Source: Bog-366 sp963722555 (GTDB taxonomy: Bacteria; Acidobacteriota; Terriglobia; UBA7540). Taken from it: a DNA stretch of 64,000 nt. The notes under the pieces were generated by a model that saw nothing but the letters and a program-made list of their open reading frames with translations, was not told the origin of the DNA and did no database searches. This document shows, one piece after another, positions 27,326 through 35,733 of this stretch (the first letter of the stretch is position 1; the number at the start of each line of letters is the position of its first letter). The DNA lies in assembly GCA_963722555.1 (NCBI GenBank), contig CAVRNQ010000007.1, positions 1,798,001 to 1,862,000 of the forward strand, written 5' to 3'. A program made the translations under genes and the position numbers.

Positions 27326-29146
27326 TTACTCCTGCAAGTACACCACTGCGTAGGTGTCCAGCGAGGGCAGTGTGAATTCCAGGTTTCTCCCATCCCAACT
27401 GACACTCCGGAGCGGTGACAGCCCGTGGTCTGGAGAGGCCAGGGTCGGCTTGTGATCCTGCAACCGAGCGAACCCTGATCCCAGGGTCAATTTCACGCGT
27501 ATGTTCGTGGCGGGCTTCGAAGCGTAATTGAGCAGGTGCAACATAAGCCGATTGCGGTCTTCCACCGCTGTAAGGTTGGCGAGTACAGGATGAGTTCCTT
27601 GGAGGGTAACGTTTGCTCCGTCGCGCCTCAACGATTCGAGCTTGCCAAGCACTTCCTTTTGAACCGTCGCATCCGTCACCACCGAATTCAGCGTCGCGAC
27701 TGAGGAGGTCTCAGCCTTCAGCGCTCCCAGTTCCGCCCTGTCCGTGATGACATAAACGTTTCCACCCGCGGCTTGATAGCGTTGGATCATCTCCTGCTGT
27801 TCGCTCGAAAGGGAAGCATAGAAAGGCGCCATCAAAGCCTGGTAAGAAGCCAAATCCTTTTCGCTCACCTTATCCGCCAGTTTGATGTCGAACAAGATAT
27901 TGTGGCGTGCAAGGAAATCGAAGATGGGATGCGTTTCATCATGCCACGAGAAGCCTGAAGGGTATTGGCTGGGTAGCAGAACCACCAGCGGGGACACGTT
28001 ACGAGCCCCCACGTAGAATTCCTCGTGCGCTTTGAGGAAGCCGTTAATCTCACCGATCGCATTCCAGGAGGCGAGCGCGGCAGGATCTCCGGCTATCAGT
28101 CGCTCATCGAAAGGACCTTCCATATCGCGTGCCTGGGCCGCGCCGAAAACGGCTGCCTCGGCAATCGCCAACTTCTGAGAGCGCGGTGCCATGAAGGCAG
28201 TGGCGCGGTTCCCCTTGTGGAACTCGGAGTATTCAGTGATGAGCGGCTTCCAGTCGGGATTGAGTCCGCGCACGTAGCGCGTCCGGCGGACATTGGAGCA
28301 ATTCCACTCATCACCCCACACCCCGGGTTCTTGCCAACCTTCGTCGAATATGATCTCCATCATGCTATTGAGGGATGCACGGGTTTCCGGAAGCCCGAAG
28401 TTCGTGAAGAGGGGAATTGCCGAGTTCTTCTCAACCCGAGTATATCGACGGAGCTCACCGACGAACTTGGTCATGCTTTCGTCGCTATTCCAAGCTTCCC
28501 CGCCGGTGTTATCAAAGAAGATTGCGTCCAGACCATCGTCGACGATCGCCTCAATTCGTCGCTTTTGATATTCCACCCAACCCGGGTTGTCAATATCGGC
28601 GATGAATCGCTGGGGATCCTGGCCACCGGAGTAACGAAACGGCACCCCACGGCCGTCAAATGCAAGCCATTTAACGGACTGCGGTACGGCCTTGAACAGG
28701 CTTTCCCAGAAAATGCTGACGGAACACATGTAGGCGGCCACCCTGATCCCGCGGGCGTGAAGCTTGCGGACGATTTCCCGGCATGCCGCGCGCTGGGGCG
28801 CCTCATCCTCCCAGGAGTATCCAACACTGTAGGTAATCCAAACAAAGTTAATATTCGCCTTGGCTAGTAAATCGGCGATACGGTCGCCATACTTGCCATA
28901 GAGATTGCCCAATACCTCCTTCTCCGCCGGGGTGAAGTGCATTCCCCAGGAGGAACGCGCCGTCTTTTGAATCTCGATCGGACCACCGTCGAGGCGGGTG
29001 AATCGGAATCTTCCTTGCTTGGCCCATTCAGGGAGCTGCGCGGGGCCGGGTTCGAGAACCGGATCTTGTGCTTGAACCACCAGGGTCTTGTCCGCCCAGA
29101 ACGTGAGCAGGCAAAGCGACAGGAACACAAAAGGAATTCTTTTCAT
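27326..29146 (-). CDS. Exported TIM-barrel glycoside-hydrolase-like protein (paralogue 1)
   Basis: This 606-aa protein has a Sec signal peptide (KRIPFVFLSLCLLTFWA). A TIM-barrel domain follows, with strand motifs NINFVWITY, GIRVAAYM, LDAIFFDNTGGEAW and MMEIIFDEGW. After about residue 390 there is a Rossmann-like domain of the kind seen in GH42 trimerisation/GATase-like modules (LMAPFYASLSSEQQEM, YQAAGGNVYVITD), then a small beta domain. It resembles the architecture of GH42/alpha-amylase-like putative hydrolases but has no clear family signature. The ATG follows GCGGAGG. The homologue at 35734-37662 shares the order of domains and motifs such as PEWA..GR and NP.W..Y.K.R. Confidence 0.65.
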   Translation of the reverse strand: MKRIPFVFLSLCLLTFWADKTLVVQAQDPVLEPGPAQLPEWAKQGRFRFTRLDGGPIEIQKTARSSWGMHFTPAEKEVLGNLYGKYGDRIADLLAKANINFVWITYSVGYSWEDEAPQRAACREIVRKLHARGIRVAAYMCSVSIFWESLFKAVPQSVKWLAFDGRGVPFRYSGGQDPQRFIADIDNPGWVEYQKRRIEAIVDDGLDAIFFDNTGGEAWNSDESMTKFVGELRRYTRVEKNSAIPLFTNFGLPETRASLNSMMEIIFDEGWQEPGVWGDEWNCSNVRRTRYVRGLNPDWKPLITEYSEFHKGNRATAFMAPRSQKLAIAEAAVFGAAQARDMEGPFDERLIAGDPAALASWNAIGEINGFLKAHEEFYVGARNVSPLVVLLPSQYPSGFSWHDETHPIFDFLARHNILFDIKLADKVSEKDLASYQALMAPFYASLSSEQQEMIQRYQAAGGNVYVITDRAELGALKAETSSVATLNSVVTDATVQKEVLGKLESLRRDGANVTLQGTHPVLANLTAVEDRNRLMLHLLNYASKPATNIRVKLTLGSGFARLQDHKPTLASPDHGLSPLRSVSWDGRNLEFTLPSLDTYAVVYLQE

Positions 29147-29231
29147 GGGATGCCTCCGCCCAGTCGATCAGGGTTGATGGACCGCACGCCCATTTCCGTA
29201 AGGAGCGGGAGTTGAAAACAGCCCCGTTTCT

Positions 29232-29251
29232 GCCCGCGATGCATCGCGGGC
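29232..29251. promoter_or_regulatory. Perfect 20-bp palindrome upstream of the TIM-barrel gene
   Basis: GCCCGCGATGCATCGCGGGC reads the same on both strands. It lies about 85 bases upstream of the minus-strand start at 29146. It could be an operator or a transcription-stop hairpin; nothing else distinguishes these. Confidence 0.35.
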
Positions 29252-29327
29252 TCAACAAGGAAAAGGAATACTGCTAGTTTCTGTGTAACACAAGCGATAT
29301 TTGTTTAATGTCCGAGCCGTTTGCCAC

Positions 29328-29570
29328 CTATTCGATAATGCGGCACGGGGCATTGGTTCCGTCTATTCTGGCCCTTCCATTTGAAGGGGGCAAACCGGGA
29401 GGTTTGTCCAGACCCCAGGCGCGGTGCGGTGGTGTAAAGAGCGCGTAATACATCTTCTGGTCTTCTTTAATTGCATAACATTCCGGCACATCAAACCCAC
29501 AGTATACAGATCCAACAACTCTCCGCTCGAAATCATTTTCTGGTAATAAAGCTCGAACCACTTCTTTCAT
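29328..29570 (-). pseudogene. Alpha-galactosidase-like (GH36-type) fragment
   Basis: About 80 codons encode VGSVYCGFDVPECYAIKED followed by QKMYYALFTP. This resembles the segment near the C-terminus of GH36-type alpha-galactosidases, in which a YDVPE..AI.KDG..YYAF pattern is conserved. Both the catalytic part and the extreme C-terminus are missing. The identification rests on this one motif. Confidence 0.45.
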
Positions 29571-29770
29571 AAGGCGTCTTTATCAGGTGTGAGGAGAAGA
29601 GACTTCATGCCCTCCACCTCACCCCGATATTCCAGGTCGCCAGGAAGTTCGTCGATCTTCGGCCACACAAAGATCGTGCCAAGAACTCCTCCACTACCCA
29701 TACAGGAAGCAAAATCCCGACCCTGTGCTCTGCGATAACTCTGATCCGCAAGGATCGTGCGCTACACTGG

Positions 29771-29840
29771 CTCTTAACAATGTTAAGAGGTCACTCCTAA
29801 GTTTCTGAAACTGCGTGCGATGCAATTTTGGCGAAGCAAG
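29771..29840 (+). repeat. Dispersed repeat, diverged copy R4
   Basis: TCTTAACAATGTTA, then CCTAAGTTTCTGAAACTGC and CAATTTTGGCGAAGCAA follow the same order and spacing as repeat copies R1 and R2. This copy abuts the TonB-receptor fragment at 29828. Confidence 0.5.
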
Positions 29841-30241
29841 TGCCCTTCCCGCCGCCTCATGATATTATATTTCCTTGGCCGGTTCGCGCCATTACCTACG
29901 ACCCTTCGAGTGTCTTCATGGTCCCGACCATCTACAATTGGACGGCCCGTTGCGTCAAGTGGCTCAACCCGAATACGTTTGCCCTTCCACCCATCGGCTC
30001 GTTTGGGAATACGGGCAAGGGGAGCCTGCGAGGGCCCGGTCTGTTCAACTGGGATATGGGCGTGTTCAAGAACACCCCACAGAGCGAGCGTTTCAAGCTG
30101 CAATTCCGCGCCGAGTTCTTCAACGCCATTAACCGGGCCAACTTTTCCGACCCCAACAATAGCCTCACGGGAGGAGGGTTCGGTCAAATCTTCAGCGACA
30201 ACGACCCACGTATTGGCCAGTTGGCGCTGAAGCTAGTCTTC
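29828..30241 (+). pseudogene. TonB-dependent receptor, C-terminal barrel fragment
   Basis: The frame carries WLNPNTFALPPIGSFGNTGK, RGPGLFNWDMGVFKN and FRAEFFNAINRANF. It then ends in the expected final strand, with LALKLVF at about 30241. These are standard C-terminal motifs of Acidobacterial Oar-like TonB receptors and match the end of the intact receptor at 40754. The natural stop is missing and the frame runs on into unrelated sequence. More than 85 percent of the gene is absent. Confidence 0.72.
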
Positions 30242-30352
30242 GGATCTTGGACTCGCTTTTGCGACGCAACGGAAGTCGTGGAATGCAACCTGCTGGATCG
30301 CTTGCGGTCCAAGAAGGGCGGGCTTGGCGAGGCTGCAAGGCGGCTGAGCGGC

Positions 30353-30545
30353 TCAACGCACCCAAATCACGCCGACCATGGCGCGGTCGTAGTCGGTGTA
30401 AGCCCGATACGTACCCCGCAGCCACAGCAGCACTCGCTTCCGATCCTTCCACGCCGGCACCACGTGTTGAAAGCCATAGTGTGCTTCCGCACGTAGGTTC
30501 GCCGGCGTGCTGCAACAATCCAAGGTAACTTGTCCCGCAGGAATC
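30353..30545 (-). pseudogene. Unidentified C-terminal fragment, possibly outer-membrane
   Basis: A minus-strand frame ends with RKRVLLWLRGTYRAYTD and a last stretch RAMVGVIWVR before the stop. Alternating hydrophobic and aromatic residues suggest final beta-barrel strands. It starts abruptly just upstream of the sugar isomerase gene and has no start signal. I do not recognise the family. Confidence 0.3.
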
Positions 30546-30578
30546 AATTCGCTGCGGCGCGGAATTGGAGAGCGATCT

Positions 30579-31526
30579 ATGAAGGGTTTTTCTCGCCGTA
30601 AATTCTTGATGGGCACTTCGGTAGCCGCCGTGGGCTTGACTGCCGGGCTGCGGAATTCCCTGACCTCTCCCAGAGAACCCCGCTTGGAGTTTCCGACCAG
30701 CCCGCGGGCCCGCCTGGCGGTAACCTCCTGGCCGTTCCGGGAATTCACTGACAGTCCTCGTAACCCCTATCGGAACCGGCAAAAGCCCGGCATGGACATC
30801 CATGATTTTCCCGGAATGATTGCCAGGAAATTTGGAGTTCAGAATATTTGCCCCCTGGCGACACACTTCCATTCGACCGACCCTGCCTATCTCAATGCTC
30901 TTCGTCAGTCGGTAGAGCAAGCGGGCTCCCACCTGGTTGACCTGGGGCTGGAGGGCCGCAGTTTCTGGGACCCTGACAAAGCCAAGCGTCAAGCGGCAGT
31001 GGAGTACGGCCGACACTGGGTTGATCTTGCCGTCACTTTGGGCTCTCCCAGTGTTCGCCAGCACCTGGGCGCACCGAGGGGTGTAAAACCTGATGTTGAG
31101 TTGGCTTCCCAGACGTTAGGACAGCTTGCAGAATATGGGTCGGCGAAGAACATCCTGGTCAATCTCGAGAATGACGACCTTATCAACGAAGACCCGTTTT
31201 TCATCGTGAAGGTCATCGAGAAAGTAGGCAATCCTTACCTTCGTGCTCTGCCCGATTTCGGCAACACTCTTGGCGGGGGCGATGCGGACTATAACGAGCG
31301 GGGTGTGGCCGCCACGCTCAAGCACGCTTACGGCGTGTGTCACGTCAAAGACCTGGTGGTGGCCGATAGCGGCAAGACCTACAAGGTCGACTTGCCCAAG
31401 ATGTTCGGGCTCGCCAAAGCGAGCGGATTCAAAGGGTACTACATGATGGAATGGGACGGGGGACCTGGCGACCCCTACGAGGGCACGCAGCGGCTGGTGG
31501 AAGAGACTTTGAGGTATTTGGGATAG
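30579..31526 (+). CDS. Tat-exported sugar phosphate isomerase/epimerase-family TIM barrel
   Basis: The start is an ATG at 30579 with GGAG nearby, giving 315 residues. The twin-arginine leader is SRRKFLMGTSVAAVG. The remainder is a xylose-isomerase-like TIM barrel with LAVTSWPF, NILVNLENDD, ALPDFGN, GVCHVKDL and YYMMEWDG. The Glu, Asp, His and Glu residues in these motifs fit the divalent-metal site of the family. Members isomerise, epimerise or hydrate sugars. Exported ones occur with Gfo/Idh/MocA enzymes in pathways that handle keto-sugars. It is followed by the DUF6807 gene. Confidence 0.82.
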   Translation: MKGFSRRKFLMGTSVAAVGLTAGLRNSLTSPREPRLEFPTSPRARLAVTSWPFREFTDSPRNPYRNRQKPGMDIHDFPGMIARKFGVQNICPLATHFHSTDPAYLNALRQSVEQAGSHLVDLGLEGRSFWDPDKAKRQAAVEYGRHWVDLAVTLGSPSVRQHLGAPRGVKPDVELASQTLGQLAEYGSAKNILVNLENDDLINEDPFFIVKVIEKVGNPYLRALPDFGNTLGGGDADYNERGVAATLKHAYGVCHVKDLVVADSGKTYKVDLPKMFGLAKASGFKGYYMMEWDGGPGDPYEGTQRLVEETLRYLG

Positions 31527-31712
31527 CATCAGGCCCACGCGGTGCAGTGATTCTATCGCGCCGCGCGTTGACTCGGCACGATCAACGGCTGGTTCGAGCA
31601 AGAACTGCCCCCCTGTGCCTTACGGGGACTGGCATCGCGAAAGGCAATACGGCCTTCTGCGGAGCAGCCGGTGGTGCCGGATTTCACCAAGTGTTTCAAG
31701 GGAGGCGCGTTC

Positions 31713-32708
31713 ATGATCCATTGCAAGTCTGGGATTTGGCTGGCGGTGATGGGTGGATTGCTGATCGCTTCCGCGGCGTTTCCCGCCGGAGATGCGGTCG
31801 AACTCCTTCAGAAGGGCGATCATGTTGATGTCCTCATTGGGGGGCGGCCGTTTACGACATACTACTTCTCCTCCGACGTTGCGAAGCCATACTTTCAACC
31901 CCTGCGAAGCGCGCAAGGTACAATCCTGACGCGGGACTTTCCCAACAGCAACACCATCCCTCCGGAGCATCTGAAAGACCCGAGCCTGGAGCCTCATCAG
32001 CGTCCCATGTTTTTTGGCCATGGGAATATCGATGGCATCGACTTCTGGGGCGAGGCAGCGTTCCCCCAATATAGTGATGACACGGTTTTCGGGCGTGCAG
32101 TGTTTCGCAAGCTGGAAGAAATTCGGGGCGGCGGCGACTTCGGCGTGCTGCGAACCGATTTCGAACTGGCTGGCCCCCGCGGCAGGGTGATCGCGGACGA
32201 GATCCAATCCTTCGTCTTCGGAGGCGGCCAAAACTCCCGGTGGATTGATTGCGAGGTCACCCTCGTGGCCAATCATGGTTCGGACCTAACCATGGGTGAC
32301 ACCAAGGAAGGAACCTTCGGTATCCGCTTGGCCAAAGAACTGAATTCACCTCCCGGGCACATGGTGAACTCGGCGGGCGCGGAGGGGGAGAAAGCGATCT
32401 GGGGAAAGCGCGCGGATTGGGTCGACTATGACGGTACTGTCGCGGGAGAAGAACTGGGCGTTGCCGTCTTCGACAGTCCGCGGAGTTTCCGGCATCCAAC
32501 TTACTGGCACGCGCGCGGTTATGGCCTGCTCGCCGCGAATCCCTTCGGCTGGAGAGAGTTCTATAACGACCCGGAGAAGGACGGGAGCTGGACAATTCAA
32601 CAAGGCAAGGAGTTGAAGTTTCGTTATCGCGTTTTCATTCATCACGGAGACTACAGGCAAGCCAAGGTCGCCGAGGTTTATCAGGAATATGCAACCCACG
32701 AACGATAG
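31713..32708 (+). CDS. DUF6807 (PmoA-like) exported protein
   Basis: The ATG at 31713 follows AAGGGAGGCG and gives 331 residues. A signal peptide covers about residues 1-27 (GIWLAVMGGLLIASAAFPAG). The body has YYFSSDVAKPYFQPLRSAQG, then HQRPMFFGHGNIDGIDFW, SPRSFRHPTYWHARGYGL and AANPFG. This pattern is typical of the DUF6807/PmoA-family proteins common in sugar-catabolic loci of Planctomycetes, Bacteroidetes and Acidobacteria. Their reaction is not established. The PmoA name is historical and does not imply methane oxidation. Confidence 0.75.
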   Translation: MIHCKSGIWLAVMGGLLIASAAFPAGDAVELLQKGDHVDVLIGGRPFTTYYFSSDVAKPYFQPLRSAQGTILTRDFPNSNTIPPEHLKDPSLEPHQRPMFFGHGNIDGIDFWGEAAFPQYSDDTVFGRAVFRKLEEIRGGGDFGVLRTDFELAGPRGRVIADEIQSFVFGGGQNSRWIDCEVTLVANHGSDLTMGDTKEGTFGIRLAKELNSPPGHMVNSAGAEGEKAIWGKRADWVDYDGTVAGEELGVAVFDSPRSFRHPTYWHARGYGLLAANPFGWREFYNDPEKDGSWTIQQGKELKFRYRVFIHHGDYRQAKVAEVYQEYATHER

Positions 32709-32797
32709 ATGACCTGGGATTTCCGTTTTCGTCTTCCCCCTGACCGGTAACATACGCCCGCCCCTGAATGTAAGTCCCAGGCGGGGTTTCGGTAGCG

Positions 32798-33036
32798 TCA
32801 GGTGTTTTGTGTAAATTGCTTGAGGGTTTTTTTCTCCCAGGAGCGGTTCAAGTGACTGATGACTCCGAAGACGATGTGGTCGCAGCTGGCGGGGTTAGCG
32901 AAGCTGGACATGGGCCGGGTGCGGCGCCGCACCTCTCGGAGGGCTCGCTCGATGATGTTGGTGCTACGGATCTTCCGCCAATGAGCGGAAGAAAGAGCGT
33001 AGAACGCCCACAACTCCTCCAGGTCGCGTTCCTAAA
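32798..33036 (-). pseudogene. IS256-family transposase, C-terminal fragment
   Basis: The frame encodes RDLEELWAFYALSSAHWRKI, then TNIIERALREVRRRTRPMS and ISHLNRSW, which is the conserved C-terminus of IS256/Mutator-type transposases including the final helices. The fragment begins where repeat R1 starts, so the rest of the element was removed at that junction. Confidence 0.8.
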
Positions 33037-33134
33037 CTGCCTCGACCTTAGGTTACCCGACGCTTCTTAACAATGTTAGCGCTGTGCGCCTAACCTGTTG
33101 AAATTGCAGCCGCATGAGTTTTGGCGAGGGACAG
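33028..33134 (+). repeat. Dispersed repeat copy R1
   Basis: This 107-bp stretch contains GTTCCTAAACTGCCTCGA, CGCTTCTTAACAATGTTA and GAGTTTTGGCGAGGGACAG. It is roughly 88 percent identical by eye to R2 at 44800-44905, in the same orientation. Shorter diverged copies lie at 29771 and 40600. It abuts the IS256 fragment. Confidence 0.75.
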
Positions 33135-33494
33135 GATACGCTTTGAGCAGCGCTCGCAGTACTCGAAAGTGGGATCGGGAGGACCACGATCATTCACCAG
33201 CCGAGCGTGCGGGCTATTCCGCTAAACGAATTGACCGGGTGCAGAGAACGCATACGCATGAGCATCATTGTCGATAGACCTCCTTGGTTCCCCTCAATCG
33301 GACGCCGAACCGGCCGGTTTTCAGGATTGGGCCCGGCAGCTCCTGCTATCAGAACTGCAGCCGCAGGCCGAATCGTACCTGACGCTCGCCCCCCGACCCG
33401 AGTTGTTCACCGAAGTGATCCGGATTTACCGTAATGCGATCGGAGTTTACAGTCGCCACTCGCCCTTCCTCAACAGGCGGTCGCGCTGGTCGAG
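33135..33494. other. No recognisable gene
   Basis: A plus-strand frame at 33268-33498 (DWARQLLLSELQPQAE, RPELFTEVIRIYRN) looks weakly protein-like but has no family I can name. It overlaps the 3' end of the minus-strand gene that starts at 34928. It may be another gene stump. Confidence 0.35.
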
Positions 33495-34928
33495 TTAGGT
33501 CTCTTCAATCACTTTGAGCCCCAGCAGGTGACCCATCTGATGCGCGGCGTGGAGATGGTCGCCATAATATAAGAGCCGGTGTAAGTCGCCGGAGTAATTG
33601 GAGTAATTCATCAGCATTTTGGCGGCGTCCCGCACTTGCGTGATCACCTGGGTCCGACAGCCCCGGGGCAGATCGGGTGTAGCAACGATGCGCCCCGTTG
33701 AGACGAGCAAGGTTTCAGCATCAGCCAGCTTGGTTACGGTGACAGTCTGGCCTATGCGCATCTTGACCTGCATGGAGACACCCTTGTTGTCTTCCATGTG
33801 GGAGCGGACCACATAGGGCGCCGGCGGGCCGTTGACGCCGTCAAGGCGCGTGGCCGAAACGCAATGTGCGAGGATGATGGTGTTGGTTTTCGTGTCAATG
33901 ACCGGGTCGCTGACAAAGCCCAGCTTGCCAGAGTAATAGGTAAAGAGCATCTGCGTGAAGGTGCTTTCCAAATCGCCTTCGCACACGCCGTAAAGGCCGC
34001 GATCGTTCAGCTTCGACCACGCCACGCAAGGATAGGCAGGCAAATCACCCCGCCGAAATCCGCCCAGGCAGTCGATCGTGATGGCATTGGCGTGCTCTTC
34101 TTCCAGCAGCTTCTCGACGGCGTAGTAGAGACGAAATGCATCGCTGACCTCGGCGGGCTTGGGTTCCACCACCTTCAGGGCTGCATGCATGAATGCCGTC
34201 GCATCGCCCTGTGCCGCTTTCCGGTCAGCCGCTTCATAAAGGCCTTGCAGCCGCGCATAAGGCACAAACTGAATCGTCGCGCCGAATTTCTCTTCCAGGG
34301 CCTTGTCCGAGGCCGTTGGTTCAGTCTCAGGCCGGATGCACACAACTCGACTCTGGCGAAGATGGTGACGAGCCGCCAGCACCCGTAAAGGCACTTCAAG
34401 ATCACCGAAATCGCTCGAGGCCACCACTTCCACACGTCGGCCCTTGGCGAGGAGCCGCGACCACTGAGACCAATCGTGCCCGCTATAAGGTTGCGAGAAC
34501 AACACCAACGGCAGCCCGGCTTCGCTCAGAGGCTCGATCAGATTCATGACGCCGGAAGTCAGGTTGAAGACCAGGAGTCCGTCAGCATCCTTGAGCGCTC
34601 CTTGAACCCGGGAAAGGTCCTCAGACACGCGGAGCAGTTCGTGACCTGCGAATCTCACCGCAGGCTCGGGTTTGGCTTCGAAAGCATCCAGTATTGGCCG
34701 AATGCGCTGGATGTCGTCTTGTGGTTTAAAGTCCGGACGAGGCCAGGTGGGAATGGGTTTGGCAAGATATAGAACGAGAATAGTTGCCGGCAAGGGACGA
34801 GGTGCGGGTGTTGTTTCCGCGGCGTTGGCAGGGACTGTCGCCCGTAGATTCATTCCGCCTGCCACAGCGAAGGCGGTTGCCGTCGAACCCAGGAACTCTC
34901 TTCTCGAAAGGTCATTCGTTTCTCTCAT
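33495..34928 (-). CDS. Tat-exported L-fucose isomerase-like protein
   Basis: The ATG at 34928 follows GAGGAGGATCT and gives 477 residues. The twin-arginine leader is SRREFLGSTATAF. The body resembles the L-fucose/arabinose isomerase fold: FDAF-type N-terminal domains with LLVFNLTSGVMNLIE, a central ANAITIDCLGGF and CEGDLESTFTQMLF, and a C-terminal HCVSATRL and YGDHLHAAHQMG. The Glu, Asp and His in these segments could form the metal site of aldose-ketose isomerases. Exported isomerases are uncommon. The gene lies next to a deleted IS1380 copy. Confidence 0.72.
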   Translation of the reverse strand: MRETNDLSRREFLGSTATAFAVAGGMNLRATVPANAAETTPAPRPLPATILVLYLAKPIPTWPRPDFKPQDDIQRIRPILDAFEAKPEPAVRFAGHELLRVSEDLSRVQGALKDADGLLVFNLTSGVMNLIEPLSEAGLPLVLFSQPYSGHDWSQWSRLLAKGRRVEVVASSDFGDLEVPLRVLAARHHLRQSRVVCIRPETEPTASDKALEEKFGATIQFVPYARLQGLYEAADRKAAQGDATAFMHAALKVVEPKPAEVSDAFRLYYAVEKLLEEEHANAITIDCLGGFRRGDLPAYPCVAWSKLNDRGLYGVCEGDLESTFTQMLFTYYSGKLGFVSDPVIDTKTNTIILAHCVSATRLDGVNGPPAPYVVRSHMEDNKGVSMQVKMRIGQTVTVTKLADAETLLVSTGRIVATPDLPRGCRTQVITQVRDAAKMLMNYSNYSGDLHRLLYYGDHLHAAHQMGHLLGLKVIEET

Positions 34929-34976
34929 AGATCCTCCTCGGAACAAGCGATTTCAGCTCGGACACCCAAGTGTTAT

Positions 34977-35482
34977 CCGGAGTTTCCGATTTCAACTTTA
35001 TCTCTACGCGAAAACCCTACGCCTGCCGCCCTCGCGCGTCAAGCTCAGATCGACAGAGCCGCCCTCGGGTCGCATCGCGGTTCGTTTGGCAGTTTCGCTG
35101 ACCTGGTTGGTCTGTTTCTCGCCTCCGACCTGCCTGGCCGCTGACACTTGCCCCCCCGGATCACTTCTGAGCGCTCGATTCGCTGTCTCTCCTGGTTCGC
35201 TACCCGTCCGGCTGCGGCAGGGCCGCGATCCTTCGCAGCATGCTGCCAAAACACCCCCGCGTGAGATGCCCTTCGGCCAGCAGCAGCCAGTAATAACGCG
35301 CATGTTTCACCAGCCCTCCGCCGGTCTTGACCAAACGCTGCTGCAAACTCATCAGCGAGTTCGCGAACGAGCAGCAAACCGCCGCCGGAAGTCACCCGTG
35401 ATCCTTGAAAATCGCCGCGCAAAAACCTGTTGAAGGAGAGTTGAAAGGGCTGATTTTGGCTCTCACCGGCTGGGTGCCCACC
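34977..35482 (-). mobile_element. Internally deleted IS1380-family derivative
   Basis: This 506-bp copy, reversed relative to the one at 20572-22140, keeps both ends but lacks most of the transposase. The frame jumps from SRVTSGGGLLLVREL directly into sequence matching the C-terminal DEFAAAF/SLQQRL region. The junction lies in a short similar stretch (GAACT/CGCTGATGAG). Short derivatives with both ends may be mobilised in trans. Confidence 0.75.
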
Positions 35483-35633
35483 TCCCGAAGGCTTCCCTGT
35501 GCTCGGTTCACGCATGAACACAGGCGATGCATATCTTCTACACCCTTATCACCGAGTTTCAAATCGGAAATCCGGGCTAAATGGTTTGACGGCCCTTCCG
35601 CAGTTACTTTTAAGATGTCTCGATTCGTCCCCC

Positions 35634-35662
35634 TTGACTCCCTATCAGTATCGCTTTAGCAT
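35634..35662 (+). promoter_or_regulatory. Candidate sigma-70 promoter of the TIM-barrel gene
   Basis: TTGACT at 35634-35639 and TAGCAT at 35657-35662 are separated by 17 bases. The site lies about 70 bases upstream of the ATG at 35734. Match quality is good at -35 and moderate at -10. Confidence 0.4.
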
Positions 35663-35733
35663 GGCCGTGCGGCTCGCAGGTGAACATCCCTTTCATAGAT
35701 TGATCGTTAATTCAATCGAATAGGAGGACGCCC

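Noticed and set aside
31713..32708. Possible methane-oxidation gene because of the PmoA family label
   Set aside because: DUF6807 proteins carry the PmoA name only by annotation history. This one is an exported soluble protein in a sugar locus, without PmoB or PmoC genes.
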